Part shown: positions 1 through 10,200 of the stretch, one piece after another
How positions within the stretch are numbered: position 1 is the stretch's first letter
How the letters are laid out: every line of letters starts with the position of its first letter
Origin: Pirellulaceae bacterium
Lineage (GTDB): Bacteria; Planctomycetota; Planctomycetia; Pirellulales; Pirellulaceae
NCBI GenBank assembly: GCA_029243025.1
Contig: JAQWSU010000044.1
Coordinates: 43,728 to 107,727, forward strand
Direction: 5' to 3'
DNA: 64,000 bases
Position numbers and translations under genes: made by a program
The notes under the pieces: model-generated
Told to the model about the DNA's origin: nothing
What the model saw: only the letters and a program-made list of their open reading frames with translations
Databases searched by the model: none

Positions 1-264
1 GTACCAATCCCTCAAGATGGTAAGTTGTCGGTGCAGCTTGACTTGAAGTGGACGTTCCCCTTGTCGTACGCTGAAGTCATCACTGGCAATGGCGAACAGG
101 TCAAACGTCAACGTATCGATCTTTCCGAAACAGGGGCGTATGGGGAAGATCGATTTCAGGTGGATGCGGATGTGTCTGGAAAAGCCTGGATTCGCGTCGA
201 AGTTTGGGATGTCGCGACGAACGGCGCGTTTACTCAGCCCGTTTGGATTCGATCCAGTCCTTAG
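1..264 (+). CDS. 3' end of a protein with a CehA/McbA-like C-terminus (partial)
   Basis: The frame is open from base 1 and stops at 264, so only the last 87 residues of a longer protein are visible. The end reads as a beta-strand rich segment with AWIRVEVWDVATNGAFTQPVWI-like spacing, that is R-x-E-x-(W/R)-D followed by A-x-T-x-P-V-W-I. This resembles the C-termini of secreted PHP-type CehA/McbA metallohydrolases, which close with an R-E-V...TNPI(W/Y) strand pair. That assignment is by motif memory only, since no catalytic residue lies inside the window. The real start is upstream of the window; the internal GTG at 25 is not a plausible start. Confidence 0.6.
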   Translation, partial: VPIPQDGKLSVQLDLKWTFPLSYAEVITGNGEQVKRQRIDLSETGAYGEDRFQVDADVSGKAWIRVEVWDVATNGAFTQPVWIRSSP

Positions 265-453
265 TCCGTGCCGGTCGTCCTTTGTCTGCCCGCAGAATTT
301 CTCGAGCACCGCTGCATGATTGCGAAGAATCTTTTCTGTGAGCTGAGTGGATGATTGAGCGATCAGGTTGGCTGGTAGACTCCTGCGATGTGCCTACACG
401 GATCGAACGGTCATTGATTGGTGATTGGTGGTTTTTTCTCAGTGATCAATTCA

Positions 454-520
454 CATTCAGGTGCGCACTTCACATTCAGGTGCGCACTTGGCATTCAGGT
501 GCGCACTTGGCATTCAAGTC
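454..520. repeat. 19-bp tandem repeat, three units and a partial fourth
   Basis: The unit CATTCAGGTGCGCACTT plus two variable bases starts at 454, 473, 492 and, partially, at 511. Units differ only in the dinucleotide at the end (CA or GG). The repeat covers the last codons and stop codon of the ferredoxin gene on the minus strand and runs about 20 bp past it. Because 19 is not a multiple of 3, each added copy changes the frame. Confidence 0.9.
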
Positions 521-727
521 GATGTATTCTTGCCATTGCTCCGGAACGCGATCGCCGTGAAAGATCGCTTCCACGGGACATTCGATAGTACATGCTTCAC
601 AATCAATACACTCATCCGGATGAATGTAGACCATGCTTTCATCTTCATAAAAGCACTCAACTGGGCATACGACGACACAGTCGGTGTATTTGCAATTGTG
701 ACAAGGCTGGCAAACAACGTGTGGCAT
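476..727 (-). CDS. fdxA: 7Fe (3Fe-4S + 4Fe-4S) ferredoxin, FdxA type
   Basis: An 83-residue soluble electron carrier. The cysteine pattern matches Azotobacter FdI-type 7Fe ferredoxins: C9, C12, C17, C21 and C25 in the N-terminal half, then C40-x2-C43-x2-C46-x3-C50 followed by P, with the typical IHPDECIDCEAC motif between. Family knowledge says these carry one 3Fe-4S and one 4Fe-4S cluster and serve as low-potential cytoplasmic electron donors. The ATG at 727 is the only sensible start; the ribosome binding site is weak. The C-terminus is odd: after LNAK, where relatives run on for several conserved residues, the frame enters a 19-bp tandem repeat, gains two extra cysteines and stops. The metal ligands are intact, so the protein probably still folds. 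Confidence 0.92.
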   Translation of the reverse strand: MPHVVCQPCHNCKYTDCVVVCPVECFYEDESMVYIHPDECIDCEACTIECPVEAIFHGDRVPEQWQEYIDLNAKCAPECQVRT

Positions 728-793
728 GATGCTGATTTCACTTCAAGCGATTGTAATCGGGATCTGCGGATGGGGTTGCGAGCTATTTTCGAA

Positions 794-1276
794 TTAGTCC
801 CATGAGTCAGGGAAACCTCGGCGAGTAGTCACTTCGTGATACAACTTTGAGATTTCGTAATGGCATTCTTCGACTCGTTCGGTATCACATAACTCTTCAA
901 ATAGACATTTCAATCTCTGCAGATTTGCGTAGCAACGCATGCCCGAAATATCGATATCAAGCGACGTTCTGGCCGCTTCATAATCACCGAGATTCAATTG
1001 CAGGCGGGAGAGTGAAATTCGATATGCCGCATTTTCAGGTTCCAAGTCAGCTGCCTTGGCTAGAAAAAGTTCGATCACCTCCGCAGGAAGGACACGATTC
1101 ATGACTTGTGCGGATCCTGCCCAGAATACAGCATTGTCTGGGAATCGCCGGCGTCCTTGCTCGCAAGCGTTTTGAGCAATCTCGGTTACCCGATTCCCAT
1201 CGCTGTCTCCATGGCTTGGTAGGGGGAGCAATCGAAGCGGCTTGGTCAGATCGCTGGATGGCGACGCAGCAAACTT
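794..1276 (-). pseudogene. TPR-like protein lacking its 5' end
   Basis: The frame is open from about 1276 down to the stop at 794. It encodes helical repeats with TPR-type spacing, for example LPAEVIELFLAKAADLEPEN then AYRISLSRLQLNLGDYEAAR, followed by a conserved-looking tail ending PDSWD. No ATG is present in the upper part; only TTG (1231) and CTG (1249) codons occur, and neither has a ribosome binding site. The frame ends at a TAG at 1277-1279, just where a non-ribosomal peptide synthetase reading frame begins on the other strand. The simplest reading is a TPR gene that lost its 5' part at a recombination or assembly breakpoint near 1260-1300. A short gene starting at TTG 1231 cannot be excluded. 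Confidence 0.6.
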
Positions 1277-1797
1277 CTACGAGGAATCTGGACCAGCAAC
1301 TTCACCAATTTCTGAGCCAACATCTCCCGGCATACATGGTGCCCCAACACTTTCAACTTTTGGATCAGATCCCCTTAACCGCTAACGGCAAGATCGATCG
1401 ACTAGCACTTCCCGCTGTTCCCACAACAGTGGCTGCATTTATCGCCCCGAGAAATTCCACCGAAGCAACCATCACCAAGATGTGGCAAGATCTTTTGGAG
1501 CTAGAGCAAGTAAGCGTTGATGCCAATTTCTTTCGGTTAGGCGGAAATTCTTTGCAAGCAATCCAGTTGCTCGGTCAACTTCGTCGAACCTTTGAAATCG
1601 AATTGGATATGAGCCAATTATTTGGGGCACTAACCCCAACTCGCCAAGCCGAGCTTGTTTTGAATCTCCAAGATCAGGCAGCGGAGCCAATTCCAAAAAT
1701 CTGGAGAAGCACGACGATCGACACCTTATCGGACGAAGACGTGGACGCTGAATTGAAAAGAATGCTGCAGGAACGAAGTAAATCAGACAGAAATTAG
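1261..1797 (+). pseudogene. C-terminal remnant of a non-ribosomal peptide synthetase (A-domain end + carrier domain)
   Basis: The readable part begins near 1261. It has the end of an adenylation domain (LPAYMVP, then IPLTANGKIDRLALP, the A10-type core motif carrying the catalytic lysine), then a complete peptidyl carrier domain with FFRLGGNSLQAIQLL. The serine in GGNSL is the phosphopantetheine attachment site. A short acidic tail (LSDEDVDAELKRMLQ) typical of terminal modules precedes the stop. About 400 residues of the A domain and any condensation domain are missing, and the upstream sequence in this frame (1108-1260) is the antisense of the TPR gene rather than NRPS. It therefore cannot activate an amino acid. 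It is a truncated gene or one side of a chimeric join. Confidence 0.8.
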
Positions 1798-2051
1798 CTG
1801 CCCAGCCTCAAGTCATAAGTTGCAGTTTCTTTCGCGTTTGCAGTGCAAACGAATCGGCGAGAATTTAGTTAGAGTCGAAATTTGGCTGCGGAAAGCGTCG
1901 TTGATTGGGCTTCTGCTTTTCTTCGTGTGACGCGGTGATTTTCTCCAGAAATTGTTTTCTTTTACCGTCTGTCCCAACCAAAATGACGCTACATCGGAAA
2001 GCGCTAGGGAATCGACTCCGATCGATAAAAACAAAGGGAGGTCAGTAAGCG

Positions 2052-3629
2052 ATGACCCGTCCGCTGAATCGACGAGCAATTTGGATATTATTGGTGGCTG
2101 CTTTGCTTGCTCAAGTTGTCTTGCAGCCACAGCAGGTCGAGGGCGCACTTCCCAATATCGTGGTGATCTATGCCGATGATCTCGGCTATGGTGATGTCCA
2201 GTGCTACAATCCGAATCGCGGAAAAATTCCCACACCTCAAATCGATCGGCTTGCCGCACAGGGCCTACGGTTTACCGACGCGCATTCTTCTTCAGGTGTG
2301 TGCTCGCCATCCCGATACACCATTTTGACGGGCCGTTACCACTGGAGGTCTCGCTTGCAAAGCGGCATTGTGGGTCTGTGGGGCGAACCGTTAATCCCGC
2401 CTGACCGACTAACGCTTGCCAGTCTGGCAAAGCAAAATGGTTATCGCACTGCTTGTATCGGAAAGTGGCATCTTGGCTGGGACTGGCCGATCCCTGCCGG
2501 GAAAGAAAAACTGTTTAAGCGCGGTGGTCGCAACGGCAATAATTTTTTAAAAGCAACGGACCAACACCGGACTGCATGGCTTGAGACGTTTTCGCAGCCC
2601 ATTCCGGGTGGACCCACCGCGGTTGGATTTGACGTCTATTTTGGCACCGATGTGCCCAACTGGCCGCCTTATTGTTTCATTGAAAAAGATCGCACGCTTG
2701 GCATTCCCAGCGAATACGCCTCACCAGTCTTGTTTCGCAAGAACCAAGCGAGCATACAGGGGCCGGCTTTAAAAGGATGGACGCTCGAGCCTATTTTGCC
2801 GGCGCTGAGTGACCGTGCTGTGTCCTTCATTCGTCATCAAGCCAAAACGCCCGAACCTTTTCTGCTCTACATGCCATTGACGAGCCCGCATACACCGCTG
2901 TCTGTGAACGATGAATGGAAGGGGAAAAGTGGGCTGAATCTCTATGCCGATTTGGTCATGGAGACAGATGTCGTTGTCGGCCAAGTACTCGATGCGCTGG
3001 AAGCCACGGGTGCGATGAACAACACGTTGGTTGTTTTTACGAGTGACAATGGTTGTGCGCACTACATCGGAGTCAATGAACTGGAAGCGAAGGGGCATTA
3101 TCCGAGTGGCAACTTGCGTGGTTACAAATCCGATGCATGGGAAGGAGGTCACCGAATTCCTTTCGTTGTGCGTTGGCCGGGGAGGGTCGAAGCTGGCACG
3201 GTTTCTCAGCAATTGATTCACCAAGCGGATTTGATCGCCACCTTCGCAGAGATTTTTGGAGTGAAGCTTTCGGATGACGAAGCGGAAGACAGTTTTAGTC
3301 TGATACCATTGTTTGAAGGAGAAGATCGGGCGGTACGTAAACATGCGGTGAGTACGTCAATTCGCGGTATTCCTGCCGTGCGTTTCAGAGAATGGAAGTA
3401 TATTCCGGTAACCGGTTCGGGTGGCTGGGGCAAGGGAGGAGATCCGTCGCAGTCGGTCCAGCTTTATAACTTGGCCACGGACCTGAGCGAAACCAACAAT
3501 CTGGCGGCACGTGAACCGCAACGGGTGACTCAGATGCAAAAATTGCTCACTCGAATCATCAGACAAGGACGAAGCACACCTGGGGTGAACCAGGAAAACG
3601 ACGTCAAAGTGATTCGACATGGCCCCTGA
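2052..3629 (+). CDS. Secreted sulfatase, formylglycine (Cys) type
   Basis: A 525-residue arylsulfatase-family enzyme that should hydrolyse sulfate esters, probably on polysaccharides, in the periplasm or outside the cell. A signal peptide spans about residues 1-31. Metal ligands are in VIYADDLGYGD (D42, D43). The modified-cysteine motif is CSPSR at C84, followed by TGR, which is the site for conversion to formylglycine. GKWHLG and FTSDNG supply the other active-site residues. Length is normal for the family. The ATG at 2052 follows a GGGAGG ribosome binding site. A second sulfatase follows 137 bp downstream. Substrate cannot be read from the sequence, and no sulfatase-maturing enzyme lies in the window. 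Confidence 0.95.
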   Translation: MTRPLNRRAIWILLVAALLAQVVLQPQQVEGALPNIVVIYADDLGYGDVQCYNPNRGKIPTPQIDRLAAQGLRFTDAHSSSGVCSPSRYTILTGRYHWRSRLQSGIVGLWGEPLIPPDRLTLASLAKQNGYRTACIGKWHLGWDWPIPAGKEKLFKRGGRNGNNFLKATDQHRTAWLETFSQPIPGGPTAVGFDVYFGTDVPNWPPYCFIEKDRTLGIPSEYASPVLFRKNQASIQGPALKGWTLEPILPALSDRAVSFIRHQAKTPEPFLLYMPLTSPHTPLSVNDEWKGKSGLNLYADLVMETDVVVGQVLDALEATGAMNNTLVVFTSDNGCAHYIGVNELEAKGHYPSGNLRGYKSDAWEGGHRIPFVVRWPGRVEAGTVSQQLIHQADLIATFAEIFGVKLSDDEAEDSFSLIPLFEGEDRAVRKHAVSTSIRGIPAVRFREWKYIPVTGSGGWGKGGDPSQSVQLYNLATDLSETNNLAAREPQRVTQMQKLLTRIIRQGRSTPGVNQENDVKVIRHGP

Positions 3630-3765
3630 ACGTTTCCGTAATGAACAATTTGTTTGCTAGAATGAGCGGAACCAAGCGCGCCTTGGAAATACGCGATGGA
3701 CTTGGTTTCGAGCTATGTCGTGGCTGAAGCACGAGTTGGAATCGAAAATTGTCTTGAGAGTTAGC

Positions 3766-5250
3766 ATGATATCGAATTTGATCAACCGATTCCTGGCAAT
3801 CTTCATTGTTCTTGTCGCATTCGCCCAGCCCAGTTTCGGAGCTGATAGAGCAGCAGCGACGACGGAGCCCCTGAATGTTGTCTTTATTTTGGTCGACGAT
3901 TTGGGTTGGTCTGATCTGGGCTACTGCGGAAGTGACTATTATCAGACGCCACATGTCGATCGTCTGGCGAAGCAGAGCTTGCTTTTTCGGTCGGCCTATG
4001 CTGCTGCGCCCGTCTGTTCTCCCACGCGTGCGGCCATCATGACGGGCAAGTCCCCAGCCCGACTCGACATGACAATCTGGCACGAAGGGGCTGTTCAAGG
4101 TGGCCCCAATGATCGGATGCTCTTACCCGCAACGGCGGTGGCTAACCTTCCACGTGAGGAAATCACGTTAGCCGAGCGTTTTCGCCAAGCCGGTTATATT
4201 ACGGCGCACATCGGAAAATGGCATCTGGGAACCGCAGCTTACTATCCAGAAACGCAGGGTTTTGATCGAAATATTGGCGGCACATTCTGGGGCGCGCCGT
4301 CCACCTTCTTTTTTCCATTCTCTGGGAAATGGAACGAGAAAGATCCTGAAATCCGATACGTCCCTGGTCTGCCATTCGGAAAGCCGGGAGACTATCTGCC
4401 AGATCGACTTACGGATGCAGCCATCGATGTGATTCAGGCGAATCGCGATCGACCCTTCTTCCTAAATCTCTGGTACTACACGGTGCATAGTCCCATTCAA
4501 GCACCAAAGCCACTGGTCGATCGTTTTCGAGCCCAGCGAGCGGGCCAGCACCATCGTGATCCCACTTACGCGGCGATGGTCAATCGCATGGACCAAAATG
4601 TAGGACGGGTCCTGGCTAAACTCGACGAATTGAACTTATCAGAACGGACTGTCGTCGTCTTCACCAGTGATAACGGCGGTGTCGATTTTGATCAACGTTC
4701 GATTGTCCCTACCAGCAACTATCCGCTACGTTCGGGCAAAGGGACTCTCTATGAAGGTGGTGTTCGTGTTCCATTGTTGATTCGTTGGCCTGAAGCATCG
4801 GTTGGGGAAACCAACGAACTCTGTACGTCACAGGATTTGTTTTACACCTTTTCCGACATGTTGGCAGGTGACGTTGCTGAAGTTGCAGCGGCAAATGACA
4901 CAAAGACAACGGAGAAGGTGAAATCGACTCAGGATGGAACCAGTCTCGTGCCGCTGCTAAATGACGTGACCAAAAAGCTTCCGTCCAGATCGCTCTTTTG
5001 GCACTTTCCACACTACTATCCTCGCATGACTCCTGCCAGCGCTGTACGTGACGGTGATTGGAAACTGATTCACTTTTACGAAGACGATCATCGTGAACTG
5101 TATAATTTGAATACGGATCCGGGGGAACAAGAAGACCTGTCAGCCGTACGTCCCGGACAAACAGCTCGCCTATTTGCCCAATTGAATCAGTGGCGAAAAC
5201 GGGTTGACGCAAAAGCGCCGACTCAAAACCCAAAGTTTCCAGCTCGTTAA
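3766..5250 (+). CDS. Secreted sulfatase, formylglycine (Cys) type
   Basis: A 494-residue sulfatase from the preferred start. A signal peptide covers about residues 1-26. The metal-binding ILVDDLGWSD (D44, D45) and the CSPTR modification motif (C84) followed by TGK are intact, as are GKWHLG and FTSDNGG. The frame is open to an ATG at 3715, but the ATG at 3766 places the hydrophobic signal peptide at the N-terminus. It shares the fold but not close sequence with the preceding sulfatase, so the two probably act on different sulfated linkages. The pair is on the same strand and could be co-transcribed, although the 136-bp gap leaves room for a promoter. Confidence 0.94.
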   Translation: MISNLINRFLAIFIVLVAFAQPSFGADRAAATTEPLNVVFILVDDLGWSDLGYCGSDYYQTPHVDRLAKQSLLFRSAYAAAPVCSPTRAAIMTGKSPARLDMTIWHEGAVQGGPNDRMLLPATAVANLPREEITLAERFRQAGYITAHIGKWHLGTAAYYPETQGFDRNIGGTFWGAPSTFFFPFSGKWNEKDPEIRYVPGLPFGKPGDYLPDRLTDAAIDVIQANRDRPFFLNLWYYTVHSPIQAPKPLVDRFRAQRAGQHHRDPTYAAMVNRMDQNVGRVLAKLDELNLSERTVVVFTSDNGGVDFDQRSIVPTSNYPLRSGKGTLYEGGVRVPLLIRWPEASVGETNELCTSQDLFYTFSDMLAGDVAEVAAANDTKTTEKVKSTQDGTSLVPLLNDVTKKLPSRSLFWHFPHYYPRMTPASAVRDGDWKLIHFYEDDHRELYNLNTDPGEQEDLSAVRPGQTARLFAQLNQWRKRVDAKAPTQNPKFPAR

Positions 5251-5281
5251 ACGCTCGTCAGAATTCATGTTGTGAAATAAC

Positions 5282-5317
5282 GGCAGTGCTGAGGCAATGA
5301 ACGTAATGCCTGCTGCC
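5282..5317. terminator. Possible bidirectional terminator hairpin between convergent genes
   Basis: Nested inverted repeats GGCAG/CTGCC (5282-5286, 5313-5317) and AGGCA/TGCCT (5292-5296, 5307-5311) lie between the stop of the sulfatase (5250) and the stop of the LRR lipoprotein (5360). There is no T-tract. The position fits a shared terminator; the fold is inferred by eye. Confidence 0.35.
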
Positions 5318-5359
5318 AGTCAGATTAGATGGACTGATCCATTCTTTCAAAAATCACAG

Positions 5360-5971
5360 CTAATCAACAATGTGACAGTTTCCAAGCGTCTGCTGAAGAT
5401 CCGCAACCCCGGCGCGAGTGACTGAGGTGTCGACGATGCTTAAGGTTTCGAGTTTCGTCATGCCTTTTAGCTGGGCGAGTCCCGTATCGGTGATCTTGGA
5501 ACCATCAAGAAATAGAGAGTTGAGTCCTTTGAGTTGCGACAAGGACTGTAAGCCCGCGTCTGTTATCTGGGGTGTGTAGAGTTCCAGATGTTTGAGATGC
5601 TTCAGATCTTTCAGGTAGCTTAGTCCTGCGTCCGTGATTTCGGGCCCATTGAGTGCGAGCACTTCTAGATCGACGAAATCCTGGAGGTGAACAAGATCCG
5701 CATCTTTCAAATTTGCGTCGCCATTCCCCAAACCAATCACGATGACTTGTCCTTCTTCATTGACAGTGATCTCAGCGCCGAGTGTTTTGAGTGCCTTTGT
5801 TGCCGAGATCGGTTCGGTTTTGTTTTCGCCCAATCCTGTTGGGGTGGCACGTTTCTTCGGGGGGGCCTCCGTTGTTGCCACGTGGTGATCATGAACGTTA
5901 CTGGGTGAGTCGGTGCTGCACCCCAGCAGAGACAGAAACAGGAAGATCCAAATCGGGGATTGTTTCAGCAT
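5360..5971 (-). CDS. Leucine-rich-repeat lipoprotein
   Basis: A 203-residue lipoprotein. The signal peptide ends in LSLLGC, a lipobox with C18 as the likely lipidated residue, followed by a disordered Ser/Pro/Lys stretch to about residue 55. The rest is made of LRR units of about 24 residues carrying the ITDAGLxxL signature (ITDAGLSYLKDLKHL, ITDAGLQSLSQLKGL, ITDTGLAQLKGMTKL). This LRR type is abundant in planctomycetes and usually serves protein-protein recognition. A strong AGGAGG ribosome binding site sits 5 bases before the ATG at 5971. It is convergent with the sulfatase and divergent from the SGNH/NodB/GH78 gene. The partner is unknown. Confidence 0.85.
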   Translation of the reverse strand: MLKQSPIWIFLFLSLLGCSTDSPSNVHDHHVATTEAPPKKRATPTGLGENKTEPISATKALKTLGAEITVNEEGQVIVIGLGNGDANLKDADLVHLQDFVDLEVLALNGPEITDAGLSYLKDLKHLKHLELYTPQITDAGLQSLSQLKGLNSLFLDGSKITDTGLAQLKGMTKLETLSIVDTSVTRAGVADLQQTLGNCHIVD

Positions 5972-6329
5972 CGTTCCTCCTTGGATGAGTTATTGACACT
6001 TTCTAGGAACCCGGAAATCGGAATTGTTATCTCAGAGGACCAGAATGAATTGTCGAAGATTCAAATGTGGAATGCAAATCTTTCCGGCAATGGGGATTGT
6101 CCCGTAGGGTTTCGAGAACCCACAGGTTCTTGCTTCGCTGGCTGGTTTTTTCGGGCGACGGTTGTCCGGAGCGGTCGACCTTTAGCTAAGATAACAGCCC
6201 CGAATGACCTGTTGGTCCTGATTGGGCAAAGTTGTGAGGAGTTGGTTTTACTGAGTCGCTTATTCGGTAGGACAGCTTGCGAGATCGAGAGTGAAATCCT
6301 GGTGAAGTCGAAATGAAAGTTGCCAAGTT
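5972..6329. other. Divergent intergenic region
   Basis: A 358-bp gap between the divergent lipoprotein and SGNH genes, so it should hold both promoters. An open frame on the plus strand (5960-6316) has no domain signature and overlaps the lipoprotein start; I do not regard it as a gene. I see no repeat or RNA signature. Confidence 0.5.
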
Positions 6330-7226
6330 ATGAAAAACGTGATGGTTGCCATCGCAATGCATTTACTGTTTGCCCCGACGTTTGCCGCCGATGAATCCAA
6401 GACTCCTGGAATCGCTGATCATGGGCCGCGGTTCTCTACCGAGGGTAAAGGTTGGCGACTCGATCAGGCGCGGATCAACGATCCCGATTTACCGCGCGTG
6501 TTACTTATCGGTGATTCGATTCTCGCTGGCTATTTCAAACACGTTGCGAAAGATCTCGAAGGCCAGGCCTATGTGGATGCGTGGGTCAATCCACATCATC
6601 AGTCTGAGCATCTGAATAAGCTGTTGGCCGATGTGCTGGAACAAGGACCCTATGACTTCGTGCATTTTAATATGGGGTTGCACGGTTGGGTCGAAGGTCG
6701 CATCAAACCCGGGACCTTTGAGCCGCTCACCAAGGCTTATGTTCAGGTCCTGAAAGCGAAATTGCCGAACGCCAAATTGATTTGGGCGAGTAGTACGCCC
6801 GTTACAAAGCAGGACAGTCCGACGGAGTTGGAACCTGAAATCAATCCGATCATTGTCGAACACAATCGAATGGCTGCCAAGGTGATGGCTGAGATGAGTG
6901 TTCCAGTAAATGATTTTTACTCACTGCTCGTCGAGAAAAAACAGCTCGCTCGTGGCGATCGATTTCATTGGACGGCTCCGGCGTACAGGATTCTTGCGGA
7001 TAAGACAAGTCAATCGCTTCTGCAAACCTTAAGGTCAGCCGAAAAGAAACCGATACCTGACAGGCTCATCGTGCTGACGTTCGACGATGGTAACAAATCG
7101 GACATCCGTTTTGTTGCCCCCCTGTTAGAAAGACTTGGCTTTAACGCAACCTTTTTCGTGAATCGTGGGCAAGCTGATGGGAATGGCCCGCGCTTGAGTT
7201 GGGCTGATATGCGAGAGTTGCAGTAA
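6330..7226 (+). CDS. SGNH hydrolase + first half of a NodB polysaccharide deacetylase domain (ends at an in-frame TAA)
   Basis: The 5' part of a much longer frame. A signal peptide (residues 1-19) is followed by an SGNH/GDSL-type esterase domain with [10 protein letters not shown] (nucleophile S63) and GDRFHW (D210, H213), spanning about residues 50-235. A NodB polysaccharide deacetylase domain then begins at [12 protein letters not shown], which carries the metal-binding aspartate near 252. The frame stops at TAA 7224-7226, in the middle of NodB, right after SWADMRELQ. The same frame continues immediately with RGFEV then NHTLNHP, the missing metal-binding half of NodB. SGNH and NodB domains both remove acyl groups from carbohydrates. 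As it stands this product would have a working SGNH domain and half a deacetylase. Confidence 0.8.
   Translation: MKNVMVAIAMHLLFAPTFAADESKTPGIADHGPRFSTEGKGWRLDQARINDPDLPRVLLIGDSILAGYFKHVAKDLEGQAYVDAWVNPHHQSEHLNKLLADVLEQGPYDFVHFNMGLHGWVEGRIKPGTFEPLTKAYVQVLKAKLPNAKLIWASSTPVTKQDSPTELEPEINPIIVEHNRMAAKVMAEMSVPVNDFYSLLVEKKQLARGDRFHWTAPAYRILADKTSQSLLQTLRSAEKKPIPDRLIVLTFDDGNKSDIRFVAPLLERLGFNATFFVNRGQADGNGPRLSWADMRELQ
7224..7226 (+). other. In-frame TAA splitting the SGNH/NodB/GH78 gene
   Basis: Codon 299 of the frame beginning at 6330 is TAA. Upstream (ADMRELQ) and downstream (RGFEVANHTLNHP) residues join to give the usual NodB sequence with one residue in place of the stop. No shift of frame is needed, so a single base change (for example from CAA, AAA or GAA) explains it. 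Because it is TAA, selenocysteine or pyrrolysine insertion is not an explanation. Confidence 0.9.
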
Positions 7227-7238
7227 CGAGGTTTCGAG

Positions 7239-10200
7239 GTGGCCAACCATACGTTGAACCATCCCAACCTCGTTGCTTCGGAGGCAGATAAAGTAAGAAG
7301 TGAATTGAGAGAACTCACTGAGCTGCTGCGTCAGCAAGGTATTTCGCCACCTGCCAGCATGGCATACCCCGGTGGACACCACGACAGAAAGAGTTTGAAG
7401 CTGCTTTCCGAGTTAGGTTATCAATTCGCTCGTCGAGGCGTTGATCCAGAATTTCCGCTTACGGATTTTGGTGGGCCTGGTTTGTTCTATGATCCGTTCG
7501 TCGATCATCCGTTTTTGATACCGTCCACGGTCGTTTTCGGTCCGGATACAGATTTAAACGATCTTCGGAACGCCATTTGGGGCGCAAAAGACGGCAAGGT
7601 GGCTGTTCTAACCTATCACGGTGTTCCTGATGTTCATCCACATTGCAGCACTTCGCCCGAGGTTTTTCAACAGCACATGCAACTCTTGAAGGATCACCGT
7701 TGTACGGTGATTGCGATGCAGGATTTGGCTCGCTATGTCGATCCAACCCGGCGACCGGTGAATCCTTACAAGGCCATTCATGATCGATTCGCACTTCAAG
7801 TGGGTGATTTGAGATGTGAGTACTTGGTCGACCCGAGGGGAGTCGATACAGGTGAGCCTCGATTCAGTTGGCAGCTCTCTTCCTTTCGACCGGGGCAAAA
7901 ACAGACGGCTTATCAGGTTTTGGTGGCTACGAGCGAGGAAAATCTAAGTCGGAGTCAAGCGGACCTTTGGGACAGCGGTAAGGTGGTTTCTGATCAATCT
8001 GTTCACGTGGCTTACCAAGGAAAGAGATTGAAAAGTGGGCAACTTGCTTATTGGAAGGTCCGTGCTTGGAATGGACCGGCCAATGACGGTCGTTATGCGA
8101 ACCCAACTTATTACGATCAGCAAACCGTAGCTGCCTTAAACTTCATCCGACCATCCGACTACTCCGACTCGGCAGAGTTTCAGATGGGGTTGCTCGAACC
8201 GAATGATTGGCATGGTTCGTGGTTAGCCCATCCGAATGCCAAAGTGTCATCCCCCTTATTTCGCAAAGCGTTCACGATCGATCGTGGTATTCGTCGAGCG
8301 ACGGTATTTTTCGCGAGAGTTGGCTACTCGGAATTAACTGTCAATGGAGAAAAGGTGGGCGATCACGTGCTTGATCCAGGTACGACCTATTATCACCACG
8401 ATCAAGATTACAAGATTGACTCCCGTGTATTGTATGTGACTCATGATATCACTCCGTTCTTATCTGATGGACGAAATGCAATTGGAGTGATGCTTGGACA
8501 CGGCTGGTACAGTGCCGAAGACGATGTACCCGGGCCTCCAAATCATCGACTGCCTTATGCTGAATCACCGCACTTACGTATTGAGATTCAGCTGGAGATG
8601 AAGGATGGTACAACTCGAGTACTTGCAAGCGACGAGACATGGCGAGTCGCAGCGGGGCCTGTAACTTATAACGACTTTTCGCATGGTGAGTCGTACGACG
8701 CACGCAAAGAGTCCGTTAACTGGGATCAGGTTGCCTTCGATGATACGGTCTGGCTTGTGCCGCAGGTTGTTGAGGGTCCCAATGGGCGACTTGTCTCGCA
8801 GATGTTGGAACCAATTCGTGTCGTCGAGACGATTCAACCGGTGAAAGTGAATGAACTTCGCGCGGGTCAATTTATCTATGATATGGGTCGTAACATAAGT
8901 GGTTGGACCCGGATTCGTGTGCGAGGTGATCGCGGCACCAAGGTGACTTTACGCCATGCGGGCGGCCTACATGCCGATGGCCGCCTCGATGACCGATGTA
9001 ACATGCATCCGACCCATGAGGCTCGTCAAACGGATCTTTACATTTTAAAGGGGGAGGGGGAGGAGAGCTGGGAGCCGCGATTTACACTCCATGGATTTCG
9101 TTATGTCGAAGTGTCGGGGGATCCTGCGCTTTTCGAGTTGCTTGCGGTCGAGGGTCGGATGGTCCGTACCGATGCTGAGTCCGCCGGAACTTTTCGGTGT
9201 TCCAATCCACTGCTCAATCGTATCCATGACTATGCGAAACAAACTTTCGCATGTTGTTTGCAAAGTCAGCCGCAAGATGCCATGGATCGAGCGGAACGCG
9301 TGGCGTGGTTGGGCGACCCAGGAATGATTGCCGAAGATTGCATGTACAACTTTCGGACGGCCCCCTTTTGGACGAAATGGCTCGAAGACATTCGGGACGC
9401 ACAAAAACCCAACGGCGAGGTTCCTTTTACTTGTCCCAACCCTTGGCGCGGATCCTTCGGGAATTATAGCTGGGTACCAGTGTGGCACTCAAGCTATCCA
9501 TTGTTTGTTTGGTATCTCTATCAGTATTACGGTGATGAACGCATTTTGGCTGAGCACTTTGACGCTCTGCGATCATTGGCTGAATTTCATCGGCGCAAAG
9601 CTGATAACGGCATTTTGAACGGCGGCCTTGGCGATCATATGGAACCTCAAGCCGACGGTAGGTCCTCGTCAGGACCACGGCGGACGCCCAGTTCGCTCAC
9701 CTCCACGGCCTACTATTTTTACGAAACAAAGATTTTGGCAGAGATTGCTCGCGTGTTGGGGAAAGACTCGCTGGCAGGAGAGTATCAGACCCACTCGGAT
9801 CGGATCAAAGATGCATTTAACCGCGAATTTTTTGATTCCGATTCGAACGACTATGGACGAGGAAGCCAAACGGCGAATGCCGTCGCACTCTATCTTGGTC
9901 TTGTCCCTCAGGATCGGATTATGGGAGTGCGAGAAAATCTTGTTCATAACATCATGGAAGAACATCAAGGGTCTCTGGCAACGGGGATCGTTGGTACGAA
10001 CGCCCTCGAACAGGTGTTGCCTGAACTTGGCGAAACCGAAGTGATGTATGGCATTGCAACGAAGACGACTTTTCCAAGCTGGGGTCATCAAGTAGTTAAC
10101 GGTGCTACAACGCTCTGGGAAACATGGGAGGAACCAACGGCGGAACGCTATAGCCTCAACACGAAAATATTTGGCAGTTCACAACTCTTCTTCTACAAAT

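Noticed and set aside
2769..3344. A 191-codon minus-strand frame inside the first sulfatase
   Set aside because: It is a shadow of the sulfatase reading frame, which has a signal peptide and intact active-site motifs.
7224..7226. Selenocysteine or pyrrolysine recoding at the internal stop
   Set aside because: The codon is TAA, and selenocysteine uses TGA while pyrrolysine uses TAG.
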